The translations under genes were made by a program, and so were the position numbers. Below the pieces are notes generated by a model. The model saw only the letters and a list, made by a program, of their open reading frames with translations, was not told where the DNA came from and made no database searches. From contig NC_088300.1 of NCBI RefSeq assembly GCF_032854445.1, positions 24,721,608 through 24,785,607 of the forward strand: a DNA stretch of 64,000 nt. Direction: 5' to 3'. The stretch's first letter is position 1, and each line of letters starts with the position of its first letter. Below are positions 52,642 through 64,000 of the stretch, one piece after another. This stretch comes from Liolophura sinensis (Eukaryota; Mollusca; Polyplacophora; Chitonida; Chitonidae).

Positions 52642-52653
52642 TAATCATCACAT

Positions 52654-53491
52654 TAATCACATATTCAATATTAAAGAAAAATGTGTCTTGTACTCAATCA
52701 TGTTATTTCCTTGAAGACCTGATTCAAGTGGGCGTAAAACTAGATGGGTACACCTATATCTGCAAACGTCATGTTCAGTAGGAAATAGGTGAGGGCTAAT
52801 ACAACTACTAAATTCTGTCATACGAACATTTTTGTAAATGGCTTATCAGTCTTTTATCTTAATAACACATACAATGTCATGAGACATACATCTCCTGACA
52901 TCTTTCCCTTTGATCGTCAACTTAAAAGAGACTAAAGTTATCTCTATAGAGAGATTGGTCTTGCACGTTTTCACCTTTATAACTTACAAACCCATGTGTT
53001 CACGGATTTCTATTTATGTTCTATAGTAAAATTTAGGCTCCGGGTGACCCGTCTTCGATTGAACTAACGAAGCGTTTCCAACCGGAAAAATAACTGATTC
53101 ACTTAAATGACTATGTTGTAGGATAGTCAATCATTTTTCAAATCAAACAATTACTGACTTACAGGGTGTGTGTTTAGCTTTTTGTTACAAATTCACTCCC
53201 AGGATGCTTCATGCACGTGACTTCCAGTATGCGCCAGCCAACAGAACATGTCCGCAATCGTCTCGTTTTTTTAACAAGTCATATATGGCAATGGCTTCGG
53301 TAGCATGCGTGATCTCATACCACTCTCTATAGTAACAAAGAATGGTGATTTTTACACAGCTTTCAATCCCACCACTATAATGGGTGACTCTTTTATAGCA
53401 TTTAAAGGAAGAAGAACACTACAGTTCTATTCCACCAGACCTAGCATCGTCTGGCTGTGTAGGGGCCAAATAATATATGACGTCTCTTACA
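52654..53491. other. Unique sequence, nothing recognised
   Basis: There is no supported gene or repeat. Confidence 0.5.
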
Positions 53492-53548
53492 GTGCCCCGC
53501 CGTCGTATAAGTGAAATATTCTTAACGGCGTAACACATAAATCAAATA
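53492..53548 (+). mobile_element. SINE-A 3'-end fragment
   Basis: GCCGTCGTATAAGTGAAATA, then TTCTTAACGGCGTAACACA and AATCAAATATT match the last part of SINE-A, with a short deletion of the GAGT segment. Confidence 0.85.
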
Positions 53549-56500
53549 TTATAATGCTATGTCATGAGTTAATACCAAGTCTGCATGAGCCAGTTATATA
53601 TCTTCTTCGCATCGCTCAGACTTTCTGATTTTTTTGAGTGTAGACAGTAAAACCAGAGTAGAAACAACAGTGCGATAGCTGATGGTGCGATAACTGGCAA
53701 AATCGGACTTCTTGTCCGATAAGCTCATGTAGGGTTATATTTTAGCAGTTCATTTAACCCGTAAATCACATTTAATAAACAATCGGGCAAACGTCGTAGA
53801 TATAAGGAATGTATTGAATAAGTCTACTTCACAAAAGGACAATATGCAGTCAAACTTCGTTGGCGGCTATGTAGATCAAATTCTAAAAATGGTTAAGTAG
53901 TGTTTTATTTCAGCTTAATATAGAAACCGGACCTGTAATGATATACGTGTCATTATAAACTTTATTGGCATACAAAAATATGATTTACTGAAGTTGATGA
54001 AAGCCAAAAAAAGTTATTTAAAGTGCATATGTCTCATGCATCCTATAGGTAACTATAGGTATAGGTATGTAGGTACATACACTAATAAATGTGTATCCGG
54101 ATTTCTGAAATGTCATTTTGACAGCTGAATGAGTATTGGTACAGGTAAATGATGTTCATTAAGACAACTGTCATGTTAAATTGACACTTTTCAAAATGTT
54201 AACTGTGTTCTGGTGTTATCTGTATTTGAAAATGTATTTTCATTATTCAGTGTACGGCTAGATATAGGAATTTGCTTTAAGGTATACTACAAGTATCGTG
54301 GCATATATGCCCCGTGAACTCTCTGAGACTCAAGGTTAAATGTACACTTTAAGAAACATCTGGTCTCTGGATCCCATCGTCCTTTTTAGCTTCATCATGA
54401 AAGAGTGTAAAAGCGTGCATGGTAGAGATCTGAAAGATGGGATTTCAAGACAAACCTTTATAGCAAAATTATATCAAATCAGATGACTCCATAAGTCCCA
54501 CTGCATTATGTACCAGCTTGCTTCATTTCAATCTGGGTTTTTTTCTCTGAACCATGAATAAATATGATGCTCTTTTTCACGTAAAAAAAAAACATTTAGA
54601 AAAACTTGTTAAAGCGTTTCACTTTGACAATAAAATTAAAATCATATGTAACACTATGAAATTATCGTAGTACAAAAATTTATATATAGATACAAAAACA
54701 AATGGTATAAAGGAGTTTATGCCTTTCTTCTCTCGTACCTCATTTTTTCGACCCGCCACCAAATGTCTTCAGTACTGCTGAAGTGTATAGTGAGGCTGTA
54801 TAAACGTTCGTTCATTCCTTTATCCTTTCGAATGTCCTGCATTCTTTCGTGAATGACAAGGCGTCACTGTATGTGGAATCTGTAAATTTAATAAAGCTGA
54901 CTAAACTCTCTCACTGTACCCTCAACAGTGAAGTATAATTTAATACCCACGGACAAAACCATATAATGTAAACATTTATTTTGATGTCGACCATGCCCTT
55001 TTCATGCCAACAGTAGCAGTGGCCTATGGTGAACTACCTCCTCAGTAATTAAACTACATTATCTGTTGATGAAAATGTGTTAATATTTGAAAACTACCGA
55101 ATGATATATAGCCATCTTGTCTCATTTGTGAACGGCCTGACAACATCAACCTATGATTTGCATTCAGCTCTTACAAGCTCTCGGACACGCCCCCTCCACT
55201 GGGTGCCATCTTGGTATAATGAGCGCCGTGCGCAAGCGTACTCGGTGACCGCCACCCATCAGGATTCCCTGCACAATAAAGACTTACACATTTACAAGCT
55301 TTCATTTGTAGATCAAAGGTGTGAATGAATAAAAAGATTTCTTATCTCCCTACCTGTTTGATTATTCCAAACAAATCATAAAAATACCACCCTGTCTTTC
55401 TGATTAGTCTACCCGTTTTGGCTTTGGTCCCAGACTGAAACATTAAGTCCTCTATTTAAGTGGCTTTCGTTTCATGTTTATTTTTGCCCTAAAACGTGCC
55501 CTAATGCGCGTACCTCAGTACCATTAGGTACTGGGCAATGTTTCAAAATATTTCTGCCAGATTTGCCCCGGATTGTTCCACCACGCTGACACACGCGAGC
55601 ACGTTTTGTTTCCTTTGTCGGGAAATAGAGAACACTTTTGTTCATTTTAAGGCGTTTTATCTAAGAGCAAAAGTAACGCGTAAATGGCAACAGATACCGA
55701 ATTACGATAAAATCTAGGTCAATTCTAGGCGCATATGTTTTAAAATTTCTTTTCAATCTAGGACACATCTGTTTGAAGATACAAAGAAATGGAGATCTCA
55801 AGAGACTTCCGATCATGATAAGGATAAAAAAGCAAGCAGCCGGATGAAATAAAGCAAATATTTTAGTAAACTGAACTTAGTGGTTCTGTGAAGCCTCCGT
55901 CATGAATTTCAAACTAAAAAGTAAACCAGACTCTGTTAAGATCGGATGCACCTCATCAGAGTTAGATAAATTACATTTATTTACCATCATGTTCAAACGT
56001 TGTTTCATTTCATTTTTACAGAAATACGTCCTTTAACTATTGTAACATTTTTTTTTACAATGAGACAAAATCAGCAATAGTGTTCAACAACCGTGAGCAA
56101 AAATATAACTATGGCAGGATTGAAAAAATGTAAATTTTATTTAACTGTATATAACATTTTCCCCCGGAGCTGTTTAGTTTTCACGACAATGAATTTGTTT
56201 TAACAACACCAGTAACAGTTTGTGACAGAAAATAATCCAAAACTGAAGAAACAATTCAAAAATTACAATGTACCTTATTGCCTTACCTTTTCTTTAATGG
56301 TCTCTTATCTTTCCCAATTCATCTGTTTTCCATAAGTTTATTTGAAATTCATGTATCACAGAACGGAATTACCGTTTTCAACATGAATGTTGCTAGTTAC
56401 AAGACAGTTCACTGACTGATTATTTTGTCTTGATATAAATACTGACGGCATTACCATGGTTATCGATACATCAGGTATTCCCTTCCATGTCTTGTGCGGA

Positions 56501-59500
56501 GCTAGATTCTTGGATTGCATATATATGTTGCAATAATTTGCAACCTTTTGGTTTTCTTTTGCACCGACAAAACCTCTTATCAAATAAGATAGGAAATCAA
56601 TCATAATTAGGTTTTGGGCAAGGGAGATAGTTCCCAGCAGGTTAAAAAATCAGTTTTCAAGATTTGATGTGCCTTTTGTGTTTATTTGGAAAGTTCGTTT
56701 GTAGTCAGGCTCTTATGCTGAATTCCTGCAGGTTGTTTACTAAGGTCCCAATGACCATATTCACCGTTAGTGTTCCAAAATATAACATCAAAATTAGTAA
56801 TATAAGATATAGGTATATAACAAATTGTTGTGCGTGAACTTCACTAAAGGTGACTATATAAGTGTATAAGTAATTGTAGTCCTTGAAACAGTATCAGCTG
56901 ACAAACTAACGAAAAATTAACACAATTAACATTTTGTAAGCATTTTGTATCAGACACACTTGGTAATGCCATAGCAGTTTTAACTTACGAGGGTAAAATA
57001 GAATGTTTTTTCGGGAAATGCCCCAGAGCGTGTCTTGTGTTTTGTGTTCAAATCAGGCATATACGTTAACTCATCCTGAATTGTATGGAACCATTAAGTG
57101 TCTCTGATTTTTGCAATGGATGTTGATACATATACTTCGCCCCGAATTATGACAATAGTGTCATAGAACGAAAGTTTTCAATTCACATGAACCCTATGTT
57201 TGGTATAAAGTAATCAGACAAAATGCTTTGCTTACAGGGAAAAATTCACATGTATACAAGTATATAAGTTATGCGCTATTACCAATCAATAATCCATTAT
57301 TGTAAATTATCCGACAAACATGCCATTAATGTATAGAGAAATTATGCCAAAAGAAAACTGTTATGTTATAATGGAGTAAGCATAGGCAAATGCAAATGCC
57401 TGTGTCATTTGAAGTATTTGTAAAATGAGTATCTACATGCTAAATCATGAGCTTGTCACCTCAGTGATTCAAATCGTGTGTGAAAAACTCGAGCGGAATT
57501 AGTGTCATGTCTAGTTATAGCGGCTGTCAAGTCCTGTAGTAGAGGGGAACGCGTGGATCTGACCAACCAGGCGTAATAATCCAGTCATGAGCAATGATAT
57601 AAGCGGCCCTCCTGACCCACTACGGACAATCAGGTGTTTATATTAAGAATGTGATTATCTTTGATGTCTGAATGTGTTAAACAGTTATTGCCGAATGTTA
57701 ATCATCATTTATGGAATTTCAATTACTAATCCACCTGTTAGGTTTGGGGCGGATCTCTTTTGATCTGCACATATAAATGGCTTTAAAAAGCGTCAGAGTG
57801 TTAACCACCAGTTCTCATTATACAGGACAAAAATCATTTACGGCCGTGAAAACATGCACTTTCTTTCAGTCACACATAAATGTTAACACCGTGTCTGTCC
57901 TTAATTATTCTTGTATGACTGGTATTGTAAGTGATTAGGGGTATACGGACACACCTGATTTGTAAAGGCTGTAACCCTCAAGCAGATCTGATCACGTTAT
58001 ACAGATCAGAACCACGGCTTTTCTTTATATAATCCCCATACATGTTTATTTCTTACTTTATGTGCTTTCTTTGCTGGTATGTGGAACTGGTGATGTATAC
58101 GATTAAGATGCGCCATTGGCAATTCTCGGACAGACAGCCCACTTGACCCATAAGTCCTCGTTTAAATTATATGTTGGGATATTACTTACCTCGAGGGATA
58201 ATACGTGAAAACCCGATACCACACCCAACTTTTACTTACCTGGAATATCCATTGTGGTTAAAAATTGGCCTACGAGTGTCTCTCACATTCACAGAATTAC
58301 ATTTCCCTGTTGGTCGTATTTTTCTCGGCTGTCTGTAACTTATCATGTATCTGAAAATACTTTTTTTTAAAATATACTTTTCTAGATCTTTTTTCAGTGA
58401 AATGAATGCAGTCAAATGTTTGGAGTTTATAAGGTATGCTGACGTTTGAATGAAATCTTGTGAACTATATTGTGTACCATTGCAAGAAATGAGGTAACAT
58501 GTTTTTTTCAGTTTTAAGCTTTTTTTTTTAAGCTTTGTGAATGTTATTTTTTTCTTTGACAATTGAAGTCGTTATGGGTTTAATGTGGGCCATATACTCA
58601 ACTTACATACGATCACCTTGTCGAACGTGTTCTTGTGTAAGTTAACATGTTCCAAAAATATTTTGGTATGTGTGTTATAGCGACGGGAAAGGGATAGAAG
58701 GAACAGAAAATGGACACAGAGCGTTCTTGACTGAATCATATACGTCCATCGGTTGCAAATACCAGTCATACATTAGTAAATCAATAAATACATCGGTCGA
58801 GCGGCTGCCCATTTCAGAGACGGTAAATATAAGCGCCGTAATGTTAATTCCTATATCATCGCCAATCCTACATTCCTATATGCATCGCCATGCATAATGA
58901 AGGGTTTAGGCTAATAAACAATTTCCAAAAAAACGTCCAAAACCATCAGTCAAAGAACTAAGATGACATAGCAAGTAATAATTAAATTTGGACGGAGTCA
59001 AGTGAGGAGAAACAGTCAATGTGCAGTTTTCATAGATGTCAAAATTCACTGCATGACTATCAAAATGTACCCAGTGTGCCAAAAATATTCAGAGGGTAAT
59101 CTGCATACTGAAATGCCGCCTTCGATATCTTGTCTGAATGTTATGTTGAATAGGACAACGTCGATTTGCATATGAGTCTCGCATGTTCTTTCAAGGCTTG
59201 TGTTTTCTTGAAAGTTTTCTTGTTATTTGCACACACAAGACGATCACCCCTCAAGAGTGCAATTAGAAAAAGGCAACGAAAAGAAAACGTCCATAAAATG
59301 CAAGAAATAGGTATAAAAAGAAAATAATAAAACCTAACGGGACTAATATAAATATGCTAATCTTCAGATTTTAACAAAATTCTCGATCAAGAAGCAATAC
59401 TTAATCGAAAGTATTTGTTAATATCATAGTCACAAGCGCCATCTATATACACCATGCGGGTTCATTTCCAAGGGAGGTTATGATAGATAATATGTAGAAT

Positions 59501-62500
59501 TCTCACAGCATCCGTTACATTCTCGCCAAGCTTTATTCTCTTGCGGCATCCCCATCCGCTAAACACTAAAGATAAACGATACAAATACCCAATACCGTGA
59601 CCCTCTTTTGTATGTATAAACCGGACAAACCGGGGAGTACATTAAGAAATGAAATCACACGAATGATCGAGCAATTAAACCCCGCCGTGAGGTGTTTCTG
59701 CCCCCAAGTGTACAAGGTTAGCTATCTTTCTCGGAGAACTTCTTTCGACAAATTTCACATGTTTTACACGCACATTTTGTGCACTATCGCCGATTTCTGA
59801 TAACCAATCAGCTTTGTGCGGATATCTTAAGACAACATAATGTCTTTACTTCTCTGTATTATTCACCTTAAGCCTTGCATACCAATGAAACAAGTGTCAC
59901 GTAAAATGTTTTTTTTTGGCTGTGGCATACCAACAAGAACACACAATTCCGGTGTCTAGGTTGTTAAGGTGTGTCTTACGGCAAACGGCAAACAAATACA
60001 TCAACAAGTCCTTTATGGAAAATATTATAACTAAAAACCCCGAAAACCTATGGGTATATTGAAAGGAGAAATATTGAAATGAACACAGCCAAGCGGTGTT
60101 CTCTCTTATCACTCATTCTCATCAGCCAGCTTTTGAAGTGGTAAACCTTTCCAATGGAGTGGTAAGATGATTCAGTTTTTGATTCAGTTTTTAAGGTGCC
60201 ACTATGTAATATACCGTCTGCATAGGCGTGCCAGATGTCCCAAGAACAACATGCAAAACATGATTGCCCTCAGGCGTGTTAGTCTTTCTTGAAAGTTTTA
60301 CATTCTTTCATATACGTCTGGAAATTCTTTTCAACTTCGATCACAATTCCTCAATAGCCAACCAGGATTCTTCACAGTTTGGCGAAGCAGACGCTCGTGT
60401 AATTTCGGAGTTATTGGAGATGTTATCAGCTGTGTATGACCGGGTGTTTTATAGCTAATTAGGATACAACGTGGGTCTGGCCTGGTGATCAGCCCATCCG
60501 TTTATCACGCGGGGGATGACGTCTGCTTAGAGCGCACCCACAGTGCATCGGCCTGCCCCACCGTCTGCACTTATTATACCTTGTCAATAAAAATGTTTTT
60601 GCAGAAAGTCTTCCTGATCCTGGTTTTATCAAACATGCAAAACTAAACTTAAATCGCCTTTTCGCTCGTGAAAAATCAGCAATGGTATGTTGACACACTT
60701 TTGTGTTCTGCTAAGGAAAAGACGATCGTATTACATACATAACGGTTGGTATTTGATAGTGAGTTACATGTATTATCAAATGTCAGCATTAACATCATTC
60801 TTGTCAGCAGTTCAGAATACTAATCTATAGTGGCCCATCAGTTGATATGCCACTTGATTTGAATTTGCCCTTCTGTAGAAGGCTTTATGGTTTATAGCTT
60901 TCAGTGTGTCACGTCCTGGTGTTTATGACCTGTCATGAAGGACTGCCAGGGAGAGTCAATTCCTACATCTCCGAAGAGGTGTCGCTGTCATCTCTATCAC
61001 ACCACGCGTAGCCATTGTGGGTAGCGCACATATGTAACAAAAGGCTGGTATACGTCGTGTTCCTACAGAAGGAGAAGAAAAGGAAAACAGACTGGTGTTG
61101 TGGCCGTGCTGCTGATCAGGGCAGAGATAAAAGGGTAGTCACCACTGAGGCCAGAGCAGACCTGGATAAGGGAAAATCCGGGCTTTCTATCATTTATCTC
61201 CTTAATCTCGTTCTAGACAGTGATCAAAAGAAAAAGCGTCCGCCTCTGCGTTCGAGACTAACGACTGAGGGTCTACACGAGTAGCACAAATGCTTTCGAA
61301 TACATTTAAATTAAGCATATTTCGATTAATCGAAACTGCATTTTTATTTTTCAATGATCCAAGCCAAGCCCCCTGTCCTTGCGAGTCAGCAGTGTGAGTA
61401 TTTACTTATTTTATTGTTACCTTGAATCCGTAACGGCAGCTGATCTACCTCGCGGTAGCCTCTGACCGATGGGTCCCACGAAAGGTAAACCCCGGTTTGA
61501 CAAGCTTCAGAGGCAATAATTCCGACACTTGTACCTTGTTCTCAGCTCCAGGCTAATGCTGTGCCCGCTTTCAGAAAAAAGGGATGTATTATAGATTTGC
61601 CATTAAGATAGGGGACACTGTTAAATGTCGTTTGATGTTGAACGTGTAAAGAGGTGCTAGAACGTGCTAACGGTGACAAGAAAACATCTTGTCACACGCT
61701 AATATAAAAAACGCACGGTACCATCTGGTCATCCGCTCGGGCCATCGCATATCCTCCTCTTTTGTCAAAGAGAGAGATATATATATAAATACATATACAA
61801 ATATGTATACATAAACGAATATCATACCATGAACTTGGAACGACACAGATCTTAGCTTGTGTAGTCAGTACAGAAGTCCATTGAGATTGAAGAAAAATAT
61901 TTCACCTAGGGCTAGACAAATTGAGGATATGGTAGCTCCAAAGGTTATCACTTTCACCAGAATGCATAATAAATTTACTTCCTCCTGAAGACACATTCTA
62001 TCGGGATAGTTCAAATTCCTATTCATAGCTGATTGGTTCGTATTGCATATTTCTTTCTTCCGGATTGTTCCGCCACACATACGTCTCGAGAAACGTGACA
62101 TATCCACCCACCTCTTTCTGTTTACCAACTTTAAAAAATAAAAATAAAAATTAAGAAAAGATGTATTTCTCGGGCCTATGAATGTAAGCAGTGGTATTTT
62201 AATAAACACAGGCTTTATACCACTGCGCTATACTATGTCTGAATATGATTAACATTTCGTTTTAAAACTTAACTGGATTCAAAGCTAATAAACATATTTA
62301 GTTTACATGGATCGTATTTGCTTACGTCAGTGTATATCAGCCCCATGGTCTGGTTCTAAACGAGTTCCATTGGACAAACGAGCATAATTATATATATATG
62401 CATATATTTATAAAGTTACCATTGTAAATCGCTCACCAGAGAGAAATGCTTATATATAGACTTTACACATGTCCCTCATTCTACTTTTCGAGTTATGAAA

Positions 62501-64000
62501 ATAAGACATTGTTTAAACCAAGTTTATTTTGGAAGTGTTTATTTTATATTTGTTTATTTTGTTTGTTTTTCTTCTTCCCATCGTAAATTAAGGTTTGTTC
62601 TACTGACAAATTTAGTATTAGACTTTTGGTAATGCTTTATTATCGTGTCAAGTGTGAGGCTAACATCAAGACACAGTGATATTGCTTGAAGTATCGGTAC
62701 AGATGACAACCCTGTAAGTTTCAAACATTTCATTTATTTTCTTTGGCATTGTACTACTTATACACACGCGCGAATGTGGGGAAGCTCAGAGAGTCAGGTG
62801 TTAATTAAGAAAAGATACTATGGGAAAGTCGACAAAATGTACATTCGCACCCATCTCTTGTGTTGAAATTTTCACCTAATTAATATATATCGTTGTTTAA
62901 TCGAGTTCATGTAGTGTATATTGTCCTGTCAGCTTTTCCACGATATAATAATGCGATAACAAATGCATATAGATTTTAATTAGAAAAGCAAATGTAGACT
63001 CATCGCATTGTAAGTCTGACATCTATCGGTTAGCTGATATGGGTTTAGTTTATTAGTTCATAAGGTGTGTCAATGCACAAAGGAAGACTGTCGTGTCGGA
63101 GGATAAACTGCAAAGATTTTATTCGCATTCTTGTATAGTTTCGTTACTATTTCTATTAATTTCCTGGGATGATTATTGGCATGTCTGTTGCGAATTTGCC
63201 CATATGGACATGATATTTTGTATACAGACTATAGACCTTGGCTGTCTGAGAAAGTAGCTAAATCTGATGTTTTCGAATAGCTTAAATTCTAAAACAAAAA
63301 AACAACGATGTTGAGCGAATCAACTGTACAACTGAATACACATTGAAATTATATTTATATATTACCTTAACCTTGGCCTAACCTTGGCATATTTTTTTTT
63401 AAATTTAAATAATATTACAACTAAGAATAAAGCAAGCTTTGACAGAAGTCAAAATGTAAAACTTGCTCAAAACTTAAATTCTCAGACCTCGGGAATTAAA
63501 ACTGGGATTGCCTGGTAAGCGTTATAGTTAGATAAATGCAATGTCAATGTTTATGCCGTAAGCACATACGTGAGATCTTTAATCTTGTCAAAATTCGGTA
63601 TCTGCCAGTCATTCTTGTACCTTTCTCTAGCGCTTAGTGGAAATTATAACTAGGTATTGCTCCTACCATTCATTTCCCATTTTATAAGATAAGACCAGGC
63701 ATAATCAATATTTTATATTATGTATGGTGGCCACATATTTCATACTGCACTAACAAATAAAGTGTGTTTAGCCACAAAACTTTCTGCCAGTTTGAGCTAC
63801 CGAGCATTTGTATTGTAGATTGACAGCTGTGCTTTAACTGTAATTTAACAGCCATGCAACTGCAAGGGTAGTTATGTAAACAGGGTATACTTCATGAACA
63901 GTTACGGCCACATTAAGTGTTATGAGGATATAAACACTAATCAAATGTATGTACAAATGTATATACAAACTCGACGTAAACTTACAGCTACAAAAAGATC
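53549..64000. other. Unique AT-rich desert, no gene recognised
   Basis: About 10.4 kb with no recognisable exon, SINE, minisatellite or RNA gene. The small open frames at 59597-59800, 60264-60458 and 61015-61284 lack motifs and consensus splice borders. The block 57480-58030 is less AT-rich and could be regulatory, but no specific element is claimed. Confidence 0.5.

Noticed and set aside
59597-59800. Open frame starting MTLFCMYKPDKPG
   Set aside because: The start codon is TTG, there is no clear acceptor, and no family is recognised.
61015-61284. Open frame of 89 residues, Lys/Arg-rich
   Set aside because: It has no motif or family resemblance, no flanking splice signals and ordinary codon use for random open frames of this length.

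Overview
This window is eukaryotic and looks like animal DNA, most likely from a lophotrochozoan and probably a mollusc. It is AT-rich and dominated by short interspersed elements, minisatellites and (TA)n runs. It has canonical GT-AG introns and a 200-base run of N that marks a scaffold gap. The phylum call is an inference from two things: the insect- and lophotrochozoan-like form of the single recognisable gene, and tRNA-headed SINEs that resemble elements I recall from gastropods and bivalves. I could not check either against a database.

The one gene I can identify is a goosecoid-type (Gsc) homeobox gene on the + strand. One exon (about 36790-36989) carries homeodomain residues 1-46. After an intron of about 4.1 kb, a second exon (41080-41436) carries residues 47-60 and an acidic, Ser/Pro-rich C-terminus up to a stop codon. 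The N-terminal exon, expected to hold the eh1/GEH repressor motif, was not found. It may lie in the gap at 31368-31567, in unrecognised sequence, or outside the window. Everything else is gene-poor, so the window mostly looks like the regulatory surroundings of a developmental transcription factor.

Layout. 1-5000: a SINE-A copy, a SINE-C copy, a 1.4-kb array of 45-bp units and a diverged 288-bp tandem duplication. 9250-15225: a SINE-rich stretch with SINE-A and SINE-B insertions, three of them flanked by target-site duplications, a tail-to-tail inverted SINE pair, and a three-unit diverged repeat with splice-site-like borders. 19600-29300: several minisatellites (31, 35, 53 and about 31-36 bp units), (TA)n tracts and one speculative exon pair near 23.5-23.9 kb. 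30000-36790: mostly unique sequence plus the gap. 36790-41600: the Gsc exons, intron and 3' end. 42000-53550: more SINE-A copies, a different SINE (SINE-D) directly followed by degenerate telomere-like TTAGGG sequence, and a 21-bp repeat. 53550-64000: unique AT-rich DNA in which I recognise nothing.

The names SINE-A, -B, -C and -D are local labels for families recognised by comparing copies within the window or by tRNA-promoter-like boxes. They are not database names. I found no convincing new multi-gene system. The more unusual items are the repeat architecture and the isolated homeobox gene.
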